Positions 1 to 9,752 are shown, counted from the stretch's first letter. The stretch is DNA of 64,000 nucleotides from Paraburkholderia sp. CNPSo 3272 (GCF_024206495.1 NZ_JAMBPQ010000020.1:1-64000), one strand, 5' to 3'. A program made the numbers and translations. Notes: generated by a model not told the origin, from the sequence alone.

Positions 1-2517
<2,517 letters not shown>

Positions 2518-2553
2518 TAACAGGTGTGCCTCCGTCGACGCAGCAACCCGTCA

Positions 2554-2669
2554 TGCCTGATGACCATAGCGAGCTGGTCCCACCCCTTCCCATCCCGAAC
2601 AGGACCGTGAAACAGCTCCACGCCGATGATAGTGCGGATTGCCCGTGTGAAAGTAGGTAATCGTCAGGC
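2554..2669 (+). rRNA. rrf: 5S ribosomal RNA
   Basis: It lies 36 nt after the 23S gene. It begins TGCCTGATGACC and ends GTAATCGTCAGGC, so the terminal strands (TGCCTGA and TCGTCAGGC region) pair to form helix I. The core CCCATCCCGAACAGGACCGTGAAAC is the usual bacterial 5S loop B/C sequence. The length, about 116 nt, is typical. Confidence 0.96.
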
Positions 2670-2686
2670 TCCTTATGCTGTAACGT

Positions 2687-2726
2687 CCAGAACCCCGGTG
2701 TCTCCGAAAGAGCACCGGGGTTCTGG
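2687..2726 (+). terminator. rrn operon terminator hairpin
   Basis: A perfect 14-bp inverted repeat (arms 2687-2700 and 2713-2726, 12-nt loop) follows the 5S gene by 17 nt. The T-tract after it is poor (CGTTT), so termination would rest mainly on the very stable stem. Confidence 0.85.
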
Positions 2727-2845
2727 CGTTTGGGCGCGTCGGAAAAAACGAGGGGCTCGTTCACCGAACGACGCAGCAAAACCACCCCGCGGCCAGCTCG
2801 ACTGGCCGCGGCGAGATTCAGCCAAGGGGCGTGCCGACGCTGGGT

Positions 2846-3019
2846 TCAGTGCCTGCGACGAACCCGGCCGAGCACGTGATGCTCGGCCAGCCAGTGATGC
2901 ATCATGCCTTCGCCGTCGTGCTCTTTCCGGTAGGCGCGCGATTCGAAAATCGATAGCCCAAGCAGAACCAGCAGACCCACAGCAAGACCGATCAGACCCG
3001 CAATAGTTTCGGCATCCAT
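2846..3019 (-). CDS. small single-pass membrane protein, 57 aa
   Basis: This gene sits just behind the rRNA operon and is convergent with it. ATG at 3019-3017 follows a strong Shine-Dalgarno AGGAGGCT (3029-3022) at good spacing. The product starts MDAETIAGLIGLAVGLLVLL: a short acidic N-terminus, then one hydrophobic segment (about residues 6-24), then a polar tail rich in His and Arg. The topology suggests a single inner-membrane helix. I recognise no family and infer no function. The ribosome-binding site and clean hydrophobic profile argue that it is real. Confidence 0.7.
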   Translation of the reverse strand: MDAETIAGLIGLAVGLLVLLGLSIFESRAYRKEHDGEGMMHHWLAEHHVLGRVRRRH

Positions 3020-3150
3020 GGCAGCCTCCTGTCGATTGCAGCCATGTCCGTATCTTAGAACAGTGTCGCAACGGAAAAAATACCGAGTTCAGCCGCTTCG
3101 CTACCCATCTGGTGCGACGCTGGGATCACCATTCAGAAGGATTTGAGGCG

Positions 3151-3321
3151 ATGTACCGTGTTTATCTGGCCCTTGCAGTGGCCGCATTGCTTTCGGCGTG
3201 TGCCGACAATGCAACGACTCACCGCCACGGCAGCCCGCCGCAGGATCCGCCCGACTACCACGGTGTGCCGACCGACGACCGGCCGCCGATGATAATCGAC
3301 AACCCGCCGCCTGCACAGTAA
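3151..3321 (+). CDS. small lipoprotein, 56 aa
   Basis: The product begins MYRVYLALAVAALLSACADN: a signal peptide with lipobox LLSAC (acylated Cys near residue 17), so it is probably lipidated and membrane-anchored. The mature part is short, proline-rich and polar (PPQDPPDY, DNPPPAQ) with no fold I recognise. The chosen ATG at 3151 follows GAAGGATTTGAGGCG. An in-frame start 39 nt upstream would put 13 extra residues before the signal and is unlikely. Function unknown. Confidence 0.75.
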   Translation: MYRVYLALAVAALLSACADNATTHRHGSPPQDPPDYHGVPTDDRPPMIIDNPPPAQ

Positions 3322-3346
3322 GAGCCGACGCCTGGCGCGAGCGCCG

Positions 3347-4699
3347 TCAGTGCAACTGCGCAGCCACAGGTACGATCGCGCCGCTGATGCGCGGTAGCAA
3401 CGGGGAGAGCGTCAGCCCGCGCGCGGCCATGAAGACGAGCAGGGCGATCCACAACCCATGATTGCCGAGCGGCCCGACCAGCGCCCATGACGCGCACAGA
3501 AACACAGCCAGCGACACCGCCATGGCTTGCATGAGTTCGCGCGTGCGCGTCGCGCCGATGAATACGCCGTCCAGCAAAAAGCCCCAGACGGAGATGAGCG
3601 GCGAAAGCGCGGCCCATGGGAGGAATGCCTGGGCAGCGGCACGCACGGCCGGCTGGTTGGTAAGCTTCTCGATGATCCAGGGGCCGCAGGCCCAATAAAC
3701 CAACGAAAAACCGAAGGCACCCAGCGCTGCCCAGAACAGGTTGACTTTCACGGCTTTGCGGAACGCATTGCGATTACCGGCGCCGATTGCCGCGCCTACC
3801 AGCGCCTCGGCTGCGTGGGCGAACCCGTCGAGGCCGTAGGCCATGAAGGTCTGGAAGTTGAGGAGCAGGGCGTTCGCGGCAAGGATTGCGTCGCCTTGCT
3901 TCGCGCCCAGATGCGCGAACCACCCGAACGAGCCCAGCAGACAAAGCGTACGCAGAAAGATATCGCGATTGATCGCGACGAGGCGTTTGAGCGCTGCCGG
4001 CTCGAGCACAGTCTGCAACCCGAGCGGCGCAAGCCCGCGAGGACGCAGCCTCCACAGCACACAGGCGCCGAAGACAAAACCGAGCGTATCGGCGGTAGCC
4101 GTCGCCGCGCCGATCCCGGCGATGCCCCAGCGGAGTCCATACACATAGGCGAGCACGGCAATGACGTTTGTCAGATTGATAAAGATCTGCGAAAGCAGCG
4201 CAATGCGCACGCGCTGAGTGCCGAGCAGATATCCGAGCACGACGTAATTAGCCAAAGCGAAAGGCGCAGAGCCGATACGCGCAAGGCAATAGACCCCGGC
4301 GTTGCGTTGCACGTCTGTGCTACCGCCAATGGCCGCGAGCGTGTAGTGGATCAAGGGCGATTGAATCAGCAGGATCGCGGCGCCGATCGCGAATGCCAAC
4401 AACAGGGCGCGCACGACATTCGCGCGCAATGCGGGGAGGTCGCGGGCGCCGTAGGCCTGAGCGACGAGTCCCGTCGTCCCCATGCGCAGGAAGCCGAAAC
4501 CCCAGAACACGAAGTTGAAGAACAGGCCGCCCAGTGCGACGCCGGCAAGATCGGCCGCGCTGCCGAAGTGGCCTGCTACGGCCGTGTCGACGGCGCCGAG
4601 GATCGGCTGCGTGAGATTGGCGAGGACGATGGGAAACGCGAGCGTCAGCACGCGTCGATGCCAGCCTCGCTGGTCAGGCAGCGCCTCAGCGCCGCTCAA
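3347..4699 (-). CDS. MATE family multidrug/Na+ antiporter (DinF-like)
   Basis: The product is an inner-membrane exporter of the MATE family, about 450 aa with 12 expected membrane helices. The N-terminal family signature is clear (TLAFPIVLANLTQPILGAVD, then TAVAGHFG), and the protein reads as two homologous halves. MATE proteins exchange drugs or metabolites for Na+ or H+; the substrate cannot be read from sequence. Start choice: TTG at 4699-4697 overlaps the stop of the upstream DUF2288 gene and has AGGA six bases before it. A GTG at 4717 or the ATG at 4819 would run deeper into the upstream gene and add unrelated residues. The overlap indicates translational coupling with DUF2288. Confidence 0.88.
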   Translation of the reverse strand: MSGAEALPDQRGWHRRVLTLAFPIVLANLTQPILGAVDTAVAGHFGSAADLAGVALGGLFFNFVFWGFGFLRMGTTGLVAQAYGARDLPALRANVVRALLLAFAIGAAILLIQSPLIHYTLAAIGGSTDVQRNAGVYCLARIGSAPFALANYVVLGYLLGTQRVRIALLSQIFINLTNVIAVLAYVYGLRWGIAGIGAATATADTLGFVFGACVLWRLRPRGLAPLGLQTVLEPAALKRLVAINRDIFLRTLCLLGSFGWFAHLGAKQGDAILAANALLLNFQTFMAYGLDGFAHAAEALVGAAIGAGNRNAFRKAVKVNLFWAALGAFGFSLVYWACGPWIIEKLTNQPAVRAAAQAFLPWAALSPLISVWGFLLDGVFIGATRTRELMQAMAVSLAVFLCASWALVGPLGNHGLWIALLVFMAARGLTLSPLLPRISGAIVPVAAQLH

Positions 4700-5004
4700 G
4701 AGCGTTCCTGCACGCACACCCACGGCGAGACGACGACCGCCCACAACTCCGGCTTGCGCGCCGCGTAATCGGCTGCGGTTTCTGCCGGCATACGTGCGAC
4801 GAGGCCCGATGACAGCCATTGCATGACGACCGCACTGTCGTCGTCGGCGATGGCCTCCGCCACGCTGACGAGGTCGAGGTCGCGCGCCACGCTCAGTAGC
4901 TTGCCTTGCGCAAAGAAACGTTCGAGATCCTGCCAGTCGATCTTGGCGGTTTCGCCGAGCAGCCTGGCATACGTCGGACTGGGGTTGGCGTCTTCGATAG
5001 TCAT
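4696..5004 (-). CDS. DUF2288 family protein
   Basis: A 102-aa soluble protein beginning MTIEDANPSPTYARLLGETA, with the family features GETAKIDWQDLERFFAQG and a central VAEAIADDDSAVVMQWL. DUF2288 proteins are small proteobacterial proteins of unknown function. It lies directly upstream of the MATE transporter, and its stop overlaps that gene's likely TTG start, so the two are co-transcribed. Start is ATG at 5004; a purine-rich ATTTCCAATCATCATG context gives only a modest ribosome-binding site. Function is not inferred. Confidence 0.8.
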   Translation of the reverse strand: MTIEDANPSPTYARLLGETAKIDWQDLERFFAQGKLLSVARDLDLVSVAEAIADDDSAVVMQWLSSGLVARMPAETAADYAARKPELWAVVVSPWVCVQERS

Positions 5005-5515
5005 GATGATTGGAAATTCGTTGCGGCCGATACTATAAACGATAGTCCGGCATCAGACCGACGGCCCGATGGCGAACGCCGGATGCGGGGATTAATCACA
5101 TTATTAAGTCAATATCCAGGCTTGCGGTGCCAAAATACAGACAATAAGCCACATTAAATCAGCAAACATCTGATCTAAGCGTGCGGCGATTGGTGTTTCA
5201 AATTTGTACACCACACTGAATAAATGCATTGTTGCGTGCGCTTGCACACTAAAGCCGGCTGCCTCGAAAATGCGAAAAGCGTCGTGCGTTAAACCGCCGA
5301 TCGAGGCTGGCAAAATCCCTCGACAAGGGCGTGTTCTTCAGCCTGAACGGACCGTCCAGCAAGCCTTTGCGCTGCTTGACCACTTGTCGCTGCGTGTCAT
5401 TGAAGTATGCGATCTTATGGGCGGCAGCAGTTGATACGGCATCCTCATTCGTTGCTGAAAAGTGATGCGACACATAATCCGTGCGCCGTAGCACATTTTC
5501 GCGCTAATTAAGTGA
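5005..5515. other. AT-rich non-coding stretch, no gene recognised
   Basis: About 510 bp separates DUF2288 from a candidate small-RNA promoter. Its base composition is clearly lower in GC than the flanks (for example GATTAATCACATTATTAAGT near 5090). The short reading frames on both strands carry no ribosome-binding site or recognisable domain. It may be decayed or acquired DNA; that is inference only. Confidence 0.4.
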
Positions 5516-5544
5516 TTGCGCCGCCGGAAGCGCGTTGATAGATT
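5516..5544 (+). promoter_or_regulatory. predicted sigma70 promoter for the candidate small RNA
   Basis: -35 TTGCGC (5516-5521) and -10 TAGATT (5539-5544) are separated by 17 bp, which places the start of transcription near 5551. That is the first base of the structured segment that ends at the terminator at 5599-5625. Confidence 0.45.
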
Positions 5545-5550
5545 GCGACT

Positions 5551-5625
5551 CGGCGCATGGTAAACCGGTCCTTTGCCGATATGCGCCAAACCCCCGTTAG
5601 CCCGGCGCCATGCCGGGCTTTTTTT
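5551..5625 (+). ncRNA. candidate small RNA, about 75 nt
   Basis: The transcript predicted from the promoter at 5516-5544 folds at once. GGCGCAT (5552-5558) pairs with ATGCGCC (5581-5587), and inside it GGTAAA pairs with TTTGCC, leaving a small loop. A short single-stranded linker (AAACCCCCGTT) then precedes an intrinsic terminator: stem AGCCCGGC/GCCGGGCT, 5-nt loop, seven Ts. It contains no convincing reading frame. The linker plus U-rich terminator resembles the layout of Hfq-binding regulators, but neither target nor family is recognised. It could instead be the leader or remnant of something longer. Confidence 0.45.
5599..5625 (+). terminator. intrinsic terminator of the candidate small RNA
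   Basis: Stem 5599-5606/5612-5619, loop GCCAT, followed by a T-tract 5619-5625. The orientation is plus: the minus strand has no T-tract. The next gene downstream is on the minus strand and convergent, so this terminator must serve something starting in the gap upstream. Confidence 0.8.
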
Positions 5626-5659
5626 CGTCCGTTGATTTCACTGGGAGTAGCGGCCTGTC

Positions 5660-6373
5660 TCAACGTGCGGGAAGTTCTCGAGTCGGATCGATCGAGCGCC
5701 CCTGGTATCGCAACTCGAAATGCAGCATGACGCGATCGTTGTCGCTGCTGCCCATTTCCGCGATCTTCTGCCCTTGCGCGACGCTTTGACCTTCCTTCAC
5801 GAACAACGCCTGATTGTGCGCATAGGCCGTCAGGTAATCGCCGCTGTGCTTGATAATCAGCAAGTTACCGTAGCCACGCAGACCATTGCCGGCATAGACC
5901 ACAGTGCCCGGCGCCGCGGCGACGATGGGAGTGCCCGCCGCATTGGCGATGTCGATGCCCTTCGAGTTGCGGCCGTCAAAGTTGCGGATGACCTGACCGC
6001 TGGTGGGCCAGACGAGCGAAATCGACGGCGCCGCCGCCGCCGAAGGTGCGGATGTCGTATCGGCTGTGTCGGCGCTTTCGCGTGGGGCAGTTGTTGCGCT
6101 ACGCGGCGCGGTGCGCACGCTCGCTGTGCCGGCCGGCGGCTCCACGCGCAGGACCTGACCGACTTCGATGGCGTCGGCGTTCGACAGATTGTTCCAGCGC
6201 ACGATGTTCTGCACGGACTGGTGATTGCTGCGCGCGATCTTGAACACGGTGTCGCCGCGTTCCACGCGATAAAAGCCGGGGCCGACGGGAGCCGATCCGC
6301 ACGCCGCGAGCAGCGCAACGAGCGCCGCACATGCAATCCGTCTGATTCCTGGTGCCAACATTGAACCTCGCAT
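5660..6373 (-). CDS. NlpD-like lipoprotein: LysM plus degenerate LytM/M23 domain
   Basis: The 237-aa precursor has a lipoprotein signal ending LLAAC (Cys near residue 25), then a LysM peptidoglycan-binding domain (about residues 35-80, YRVERGDTVFKIA), a low-complexity linker, and a C-terminal M23/LytM domain (about 135-235). The zinc ligands of active M23 peptidases are not kept: the HxxxD site reads NSKGID and the HxH site reads MLHFELR, with only the second His. This matches E. coli NlpD, which activates the amidase AmiC rather than cutting peptidoglycan. A role in septal wall splitting is inferred. The ATG at 6373 follows GAGGCAAGGTC. The usual surE-pcm-nlpD-rpoS context is absent, so this may be a paralogue. 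Confidence 0.85.
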   Translation of the reverse strand: MRGSMLAPGIRRIACAALVALLAACGSAPVGPGFYRVERGDTVFKIARSNHQSVQNIVRWNNLSNADAIEVGQVLRVEPPAGTASVRTAPRSATTAPRESADTADTTSAPSAAAAPSISLVWPTSGQVIRNFDGRNSKGIDIANAAGTPIVAAAPGTVVYAGNGLRGYGNLLIIKHSGDYLTAYAHNQALFVKEGQSVAQGQKIAEMGSSDNDRVMLHFELRYQGRSIDPTRELPAR

Positions 6374-6526
6374 GACCTTGCCTCGACGGACCACGGTCCG
6401 CCGCGCCGGCAAAACGCCTGATTTTAGCGGGTTTGCCAGCGCAACTGGGGTTTTGCCTGACGAATGGCTGACGCGGGCGGCAGCATCCATATCGGCACCG
6501 GCCCAGCACGGCCCCGGTGCGCGCGA

Positions 6527-7441
6527 TCAGCCGCCCAGCGTCTCGACGCCGATGCGCAGCGTGGCCGTCTCCCCTTGACCCGGTGCGAGCCAGCGCAGGC
6601 CGAGCCCGTTGTGGATCGCATCGGGCAGACCTAGCCAGGGTTCGACGCAGTAGAAGTCGGAGTCCGCGGCTTCCGTCCACGTCGTGACGGCGTACCAGGC
6701 AAGCGAGCCGGGCCGGTTCAGGTCGATCGTCACCGCGCGGCCGAGTCCCGGCGCTACGAGGCGCACCGGCGAGGCGGGCGGCGTTGGCTCGATCACATGG
6801 AAGCGGTCGATGATGCTCGCGTCGTCGAGTCTGTATTGCGCTTTGCCGGGCTCGGGCGCACTGATAGAACCGTCCGGGAGCTGATGACGGCGTTGGCTGG
6901 GCGGCAGGTCGAGCGTCGTCTGCGCGCGCTGCGCGTGGGGCAAGGCGAAGTAAAAGTGATGACCCGCGTACCAGGGAAGCGAATCCACGCCGGTATTGGT
7001 CGCGGCGAGCGTTACATCGAGCGTATGCGCATCGGCCAGCCGGTAGGCCGCTTCGAAGCGAAAGGCGAACGGGTAGCCAGTGCGGGTGGCGTCGGAGTCG
7101 ACGAGAGTCATCCGGAGACCGTGCCCGTCGGCGTCAACCTGCGCCGCGAACGGCAGGTCGCGCGCGAAGCCGTGCATCGGCAGATCGCGAACCACGCCTT
7201 GGGCGTCGCGCCAGCGTCCGATCTGGCCGTCGACACGATGGCGGCCAAGGAAGGGGAAGAGCAGCGGATTGCCGCCGCGCACCCGTGCGGGCTCGGCCCA
7301 GTTCGCATTTTCCGGCCACACGATGACCGGCTGTCCACCGACGTGCCACGAGAGCAAACGGCCGCCAGCCCACGGCGCGAAGCGCAGCGTCGAGTCACCG
7401 CGGGTGAGGGTGAGGGTGTCCTGTTCTGGATGTGCGTTCAT
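6527..7441 (-). CDS. aldose 1-epimerase (galactose mutarotase-like)
   Basis: A 304-aa cytosolic protein of the mutarotase superfamily. It has an N-terminal beta-sandwich start (TLTLTRGDSTLRFAPWAGGR), a substrate-contact NPLLFPFLGR segment near residue 57, the central GHHFYFALP motif that supplies a catalytic His, and a late acidic segment (YCVEPWLGLPDAI) fitting the catalytic Glu region. The family interconverts alpha and beta anomers of hexoses; exact sugar specificity is unknown. ATG at 7441 is the chosen start. A longer frame to 7582 would prepend residues without family similarity. Confidence 0.88.
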   Translation of the reverse strand: MNAHPEQDTLTLTRGDSTLRFAPWAGGRLLSWHVGGQPVIVWPENANWAEPARVRGGNPLLFPFLGRHRVDGQIGRWRDAQGVVRDLPMHGFARDLPFAAQVDADGHGLRMTLVDSDATRTGYPFAFRFEAAYRLADAHTLDVTLAATNTGVDSLPWYAGHHFYFALPHAQRAQTTLDLPPSQRRHQLPDGSISAPEPGKAQYRLDDASIIDRFHVIEPTPPASPVRLVAPGLGRAVTIDLNRPGSLAWYAVTTWTEAADSDFYCVEPWLGLPDAIHNGLGLRWLAPGQGETATLRIGVETLGG

Positions 7442-7586
7442 GGGCAGGCCTGGAGTGGGTGGAAGAAAGGTGGTGCTAGTGCGCCGGGCAGAGGCGGATT
7501 TTGCGCCGCTTTCTCCTGCGTGAAAACCCTCGTCGGGAAATCGTGGGTGTGTTTGACGGACAAGAGTCAGCATAATCCGCATGATC

Positions 7587-7600
7587 GTGCGCTAGCGCAC
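7587..7600. promoter_or_regulatory. perfect 14-bp palindrome upstream of the 28-aa gene
   Basis: GTGCGCTAGCGCAC is fully self-complementary and lies 26 bp before the ATG at 7627. A -10-like CATAAT is at 7571-7576, so the palindrome would cover the transcription start region. It may be an operator or an mRNA hairpin. Confidence 0.35.
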
Positions 7601-7626
7601 AGAGCATTTTCGCAGGAGACCTCCCC

Positions 7627-7713
7627 ATGGACCTCGCAATGGCAATGAGCATGGCTCTGTTCAGCCTCTTCGTCGGTAGCAGCGCCTATTTCTTCTACAA
7701 GATGGCGCGCTAA
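7627..7713 (+). CDS. 28-residue membrane microprotein
   Basis: The sequence begins MDLAMAMSMALFSLFVGSSA and ends YFFYKMAR: almost entirely one hydrophobic helix with a basic C-terminal tip, typical of a small single-pass inner-membrane subunit. An excellent ribosome-binding site AGGAGA (7614-7619) sits seven bases before the ATG. It stands alone between a minus-strand epimerase gene and uppP, so it has its own transcript or is co-transcribed with uppP. Proteins of this kind often associate with a larger membrane complex, but no partner can be named. It is too short for most gene finders. Confidence 0.65.
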   Translation: MDLAMAMSMALFSLFVGSSAYFFYKMAR

Positions 7714-7846
7714 TCGCGCCGCGGTCCGTCCCCCTCGTTTTGATTGCCGGAGGCGCGCGCGCCATGCGCGGTTGCGCCAGGTTCCCTGCATTCGCAGCCA
7801 ATTTTGTTGCGACGCGGTAACTTTTCTGACAAATCCCTGTTCAAGC

Positions 7847-7875
7847 TTGGCGCTGCAATACGTCCCAGGCATAAT
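7847..7875 (+). promoter_or_regulatory. predicted sigma70 promoter of uppP
   Basis: -35 TTGGCG (7847-7852), a 17-bp spacer and -10 CATAAT (7870-7875) would start transcription near 7882, about 62 nt before the GTG start. Confidence 0.55.
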
Positions 7876-7943
7876 CGGTGCGCTTCGCCGCACCGGCTCC
7901 GCAGCGGTCCGGCCCCTTACCCCACCACTACGAGGATCCGCGC

Positions 7944-8774
7944 GTGAGTCTCTGGTTTCTTTTCTTCCTGAGCGTGTTGCAAGGCGTCACCGAACTGTTT
8001 CCCGTGAGCAGCCTCGGCCATACGCTGCTCGTGCCGGCGCTGTTCGGCATGCACATCGACAAGCACGCGCCGCAATTGCTGCCGTTCCTCGTCGCATTGC
8101 ACCTGGGGACCGCCATCGCGCTGCTCTGGTATTTCCGTGAGCGCTGGGTCGCGTTGATCAGCGGCTTCTTTGCCTCGCTGGGCGGTCGCAAGAACGACGA
8201 CGGGCACATGATGTGGGCGCTCATCATCGGGACGATTCCGACGGGCATCGTCGGCCTCGTGCTCGAAAAGCGCATCGAAGCCATCTTTCACGATCTGCGC
8301 ATCGTCGCGGCGGCGTTGATGGTCAATGGCGTGCTGCTGTGGTTCGGCGATCGCATCCAGCGTGCGCGTGCGCATCGTCCGCCTGAGAAACTCACGTTCC
8401 GCCAGGCATTCCTCGTCGGCCTCGCGCAGATCGGCGCGCTCATTCCCGGCTTTTCGCGCAGTGGCCTCACGATGATCGCCGGCAATGCGGCAGGCCTCAC
8501 GGCAGAAAAGGCCGCGGAGTTCTCGTTCCTGCTGGGCACGCCGATCATCTTCGCGGCTGGCCTGCTCGAACTGCCCAAGCTCTTCCATGCTCGCGATCAG
8601 TTGATGACGGCGGTCGTTGGCGGCGTGCTCACGGGTATTGCGGCCTGGTTGAGCGTGAAGTTCCTCATGAGCTATTTCGAGGGACGCGGGCGCCTCGCGT
8701 CGTTCGGTGCGTATTGCCTGATCGCCGGGGCGATTTTCCTTGGCTGGTTCGCACTGCATCAGCAGCCGGTTTGA
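7944..8774 (+). CDS. uppP: undecaprenyl-diphosphatase UppP (BacA)
   Basis: A 276-aa polytopic inner-membrane enzyme that dephosphorylates undecaprenyl pyrophosphate to recycle the lipid carrier for peptidoglycan and other envelope polymers; overexpression gives bacitracin resistance. Both family motifs are present: QGVTELFPVSSLGH near residue 17 (Glu and His region) and PGFSRSGLT near residue 173, the P-loop-like phosphate site. GTG at 7944 is chosen because the upstream CGAGGAT is a good ribosome-binding site and the protein then begins directly with its first membrane segment. Confidence 0.93.
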   Translation: MSLWFLFFLSVLQGVTELFPVSSLGHTLLVPALFGMHIDKHAPQLLPFLVALHLGTAIALLWYFRERWVALISGFFASLGGRKNDDGHMMWALIIGTIPTGIVGLVLEKRIEAIFHDLRIVAAALMVNGVLLWFGDRIQRARAHRPPEKLTFRQAFLVGLAQIGALIPGFSRSGLTMIAGNAAGLTAEKAAEFSFLLGTPIIFAAGLLELPKLFHARDQLMTAVVGGVLTGIAAWLSVKFLMSYFEGRGRLASFGAYCLIAGAIFLGWFALHQQPV

Positions 8775-8837
8775 TTCTGGCGCGAAAGCCCTTGGCACGC
8801 GGCACGAGCGAGGCGCGACCGCGTGAGGCGATCGCGG

Positions 8838-8879
8838 TATAATCCAGCCCCGTCTTTGCGAGGCCGCCTGCGGCCTCGC
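8838..8879 (+). promoter_or_regulatory. tRNA-Arg promoter -10 and leader hairpin
   Basis: A perfect -10 TATAAT (8838-8843) has no clear -35. Fifteen bases later a near-perfect 22-bp palindrome (8858-8867 and 8870-8879, only two bases between arms) forms an exceptionally stable hairpin in the 5' leader, ten bases before the mature tRNA. Confidence 0.45.
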
Positions 8880-8889
8880 GGACGTTCAC

Positions 8890-8966
8890 GCGACAGTAGC
8901 TCAGCTGGATAGAGCATCGGCCTTCTAAGCCGAGGGTCGGGGGTTCGAGCCCCTCCTGTCGCGCCA
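8890..8966 (+). tRNA. tRNA-Arg, anticodon TCT
   Basis: The cloverleaf is readable: acceptor GCGACAG (8890-8896) pairs with CTGTCGC, the D-arm contains AGCTCAGCTGGATAGAGC, the anticodon loop is CTTCTAA (anticodon TCT, reads AGA/AGG), the T-arm contains GGTTCGAGCC, and CCA is encoded at the 3' end. Seventy-seven nucleotides. Confidence 0.96.
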
Positions 8967-8980
8967 GATCAAATAAACAA

Positions 8981-9009
8981 AAAGCCCGGCCTTCACCGCC
9001 GGGCTTTTT
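8981..9009. terminator. bidirectional intrinsic terminator
   Basis: Stem AGCCCGGC/GCCGGGCT (8983-8990/8998-9005) with a T-tract on the plus side (9005-9009) and A-rich sequence on the other side, which gives a T-tract on the minus strand. It ends the tRNA-Arg transcript and the convergent PH-domain gene. Confidence 0.85.
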
Positions 9010-9049
9010 GCTTTTTCCCACCCCACGAATCCAGGCCGATTCAAACCCC

Positions 9050-9535
9050 TCACGCCACGAGCCGCAACGGCACCGGCTCTTCGGCCTCCTGCGCGAGAAA
9101 AACCATGCGGCGAAACTCGTGCGGGTTCGAAATGCCGGGAATCGGCGTAGCGATCAAGCCACCGCCGCCCACGACGAGCGAACCATAGTCGAAAATCCGG
9201 CCGATCAAGCTTTGCTCGATCCGCACGCTCTCGATCTTCGCGAGCGTCAACTCTACTGTCTGACGGCGTACCGCGCCGAACCTGGCCACCACGCGCTTGT
9301 TGGTCACGGCGAATTCCGTCGTCCACCAGGCGAGTAGCGACGCGCAGAACAGTGCTAGCCCCCCGGCAAAAAACCCCACCGCCGCGAGCGGCGACGTTCC
9401 CATGGTGCCGACGAGCACGCCCCAAACCATGAGCAGAAGGCTCAGTGTGATACGCGGCCCCATCGCCCAGAAGCAGGGGTGTCCCTCGCAGACGAACCGT
9501 TCGCCTGGCAGGAGAGTCGATTCGACGTATTTCAC
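9050..9535 (-). CDS. PH (bPH2/YdbS-like) domain membrane protein
   Basis: The 161-aa product begins VKYVESTLLPGERFVCEGHP, has two hydrophobic segments (about residues 30-50 and 55-75) and then a bacterial PH-like domain (TEFAVTNKRVVARFGAVRRQT, then SVRIEQSLIGRIFDYGSLVV). This layout is the DUF304/bPH2 family of inner-membrane proteins with a cytosolic PH fold; function is not established. GTG at 9535 is chosen for the GGAGGT ribosome-binding site just upstream. The longer frame to 9721 would cross the region upstream without family similarity. Confidence 0.82.
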   Translation of the reverse strand: MKYVESTLLPGERFVCEGHPCFWAMGPRITLSLLLMVWGVLVGTMGTSPLAAVGFFAGGLALFCASLLAWWTTEFAVTNKRVVARFGAVRRQTVELTLAKIESVRIEQSLIGRIFDYGSLVVGGGGLIATPIPGISNPHEFRRMVFLAQEAEEPVPLRLVA

Positions 9536-9675
9536 AATGACCTCCGTCAAGTTTTGTGCAGTAATTAATCTGTAAGGTAGTCCATCTTGCGGCGCAGGCT
9601 CCGTGGTCAAACGTCGCGGGTCGACGCCCGGCTGGCGCGTAGAGCGTGCAGCGGGCGACGAATCCGCGGCGCAAT

Positions 9676-9700
9676 AAAAAGGGCAGCCCGAGGGCTGCCC
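9676..9700 (-). terminator. intrinsic terminator of the AcpA-type gene
   Basis: Read on the minus strand, GGGCAGCCC and GGGCTGCCC pair, followed by TTTTT (plus 9680-9676). It lies about 50 nt beyond the stop of the phosphoesterase gene. Confidence 0.8.
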
Positions 9701-9752
9701 GTCAAACCGGATGAGCAACATGCGGCAATCGATGGTCCGGTGGTTTTCGCGC

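Noticed and set aside
5204..5494. Overlapping short frames as genes in the AT-rich gap
   Set aside because: Opposing frames of 76-83 codons without ribosome-binding sites or recognisable domains.
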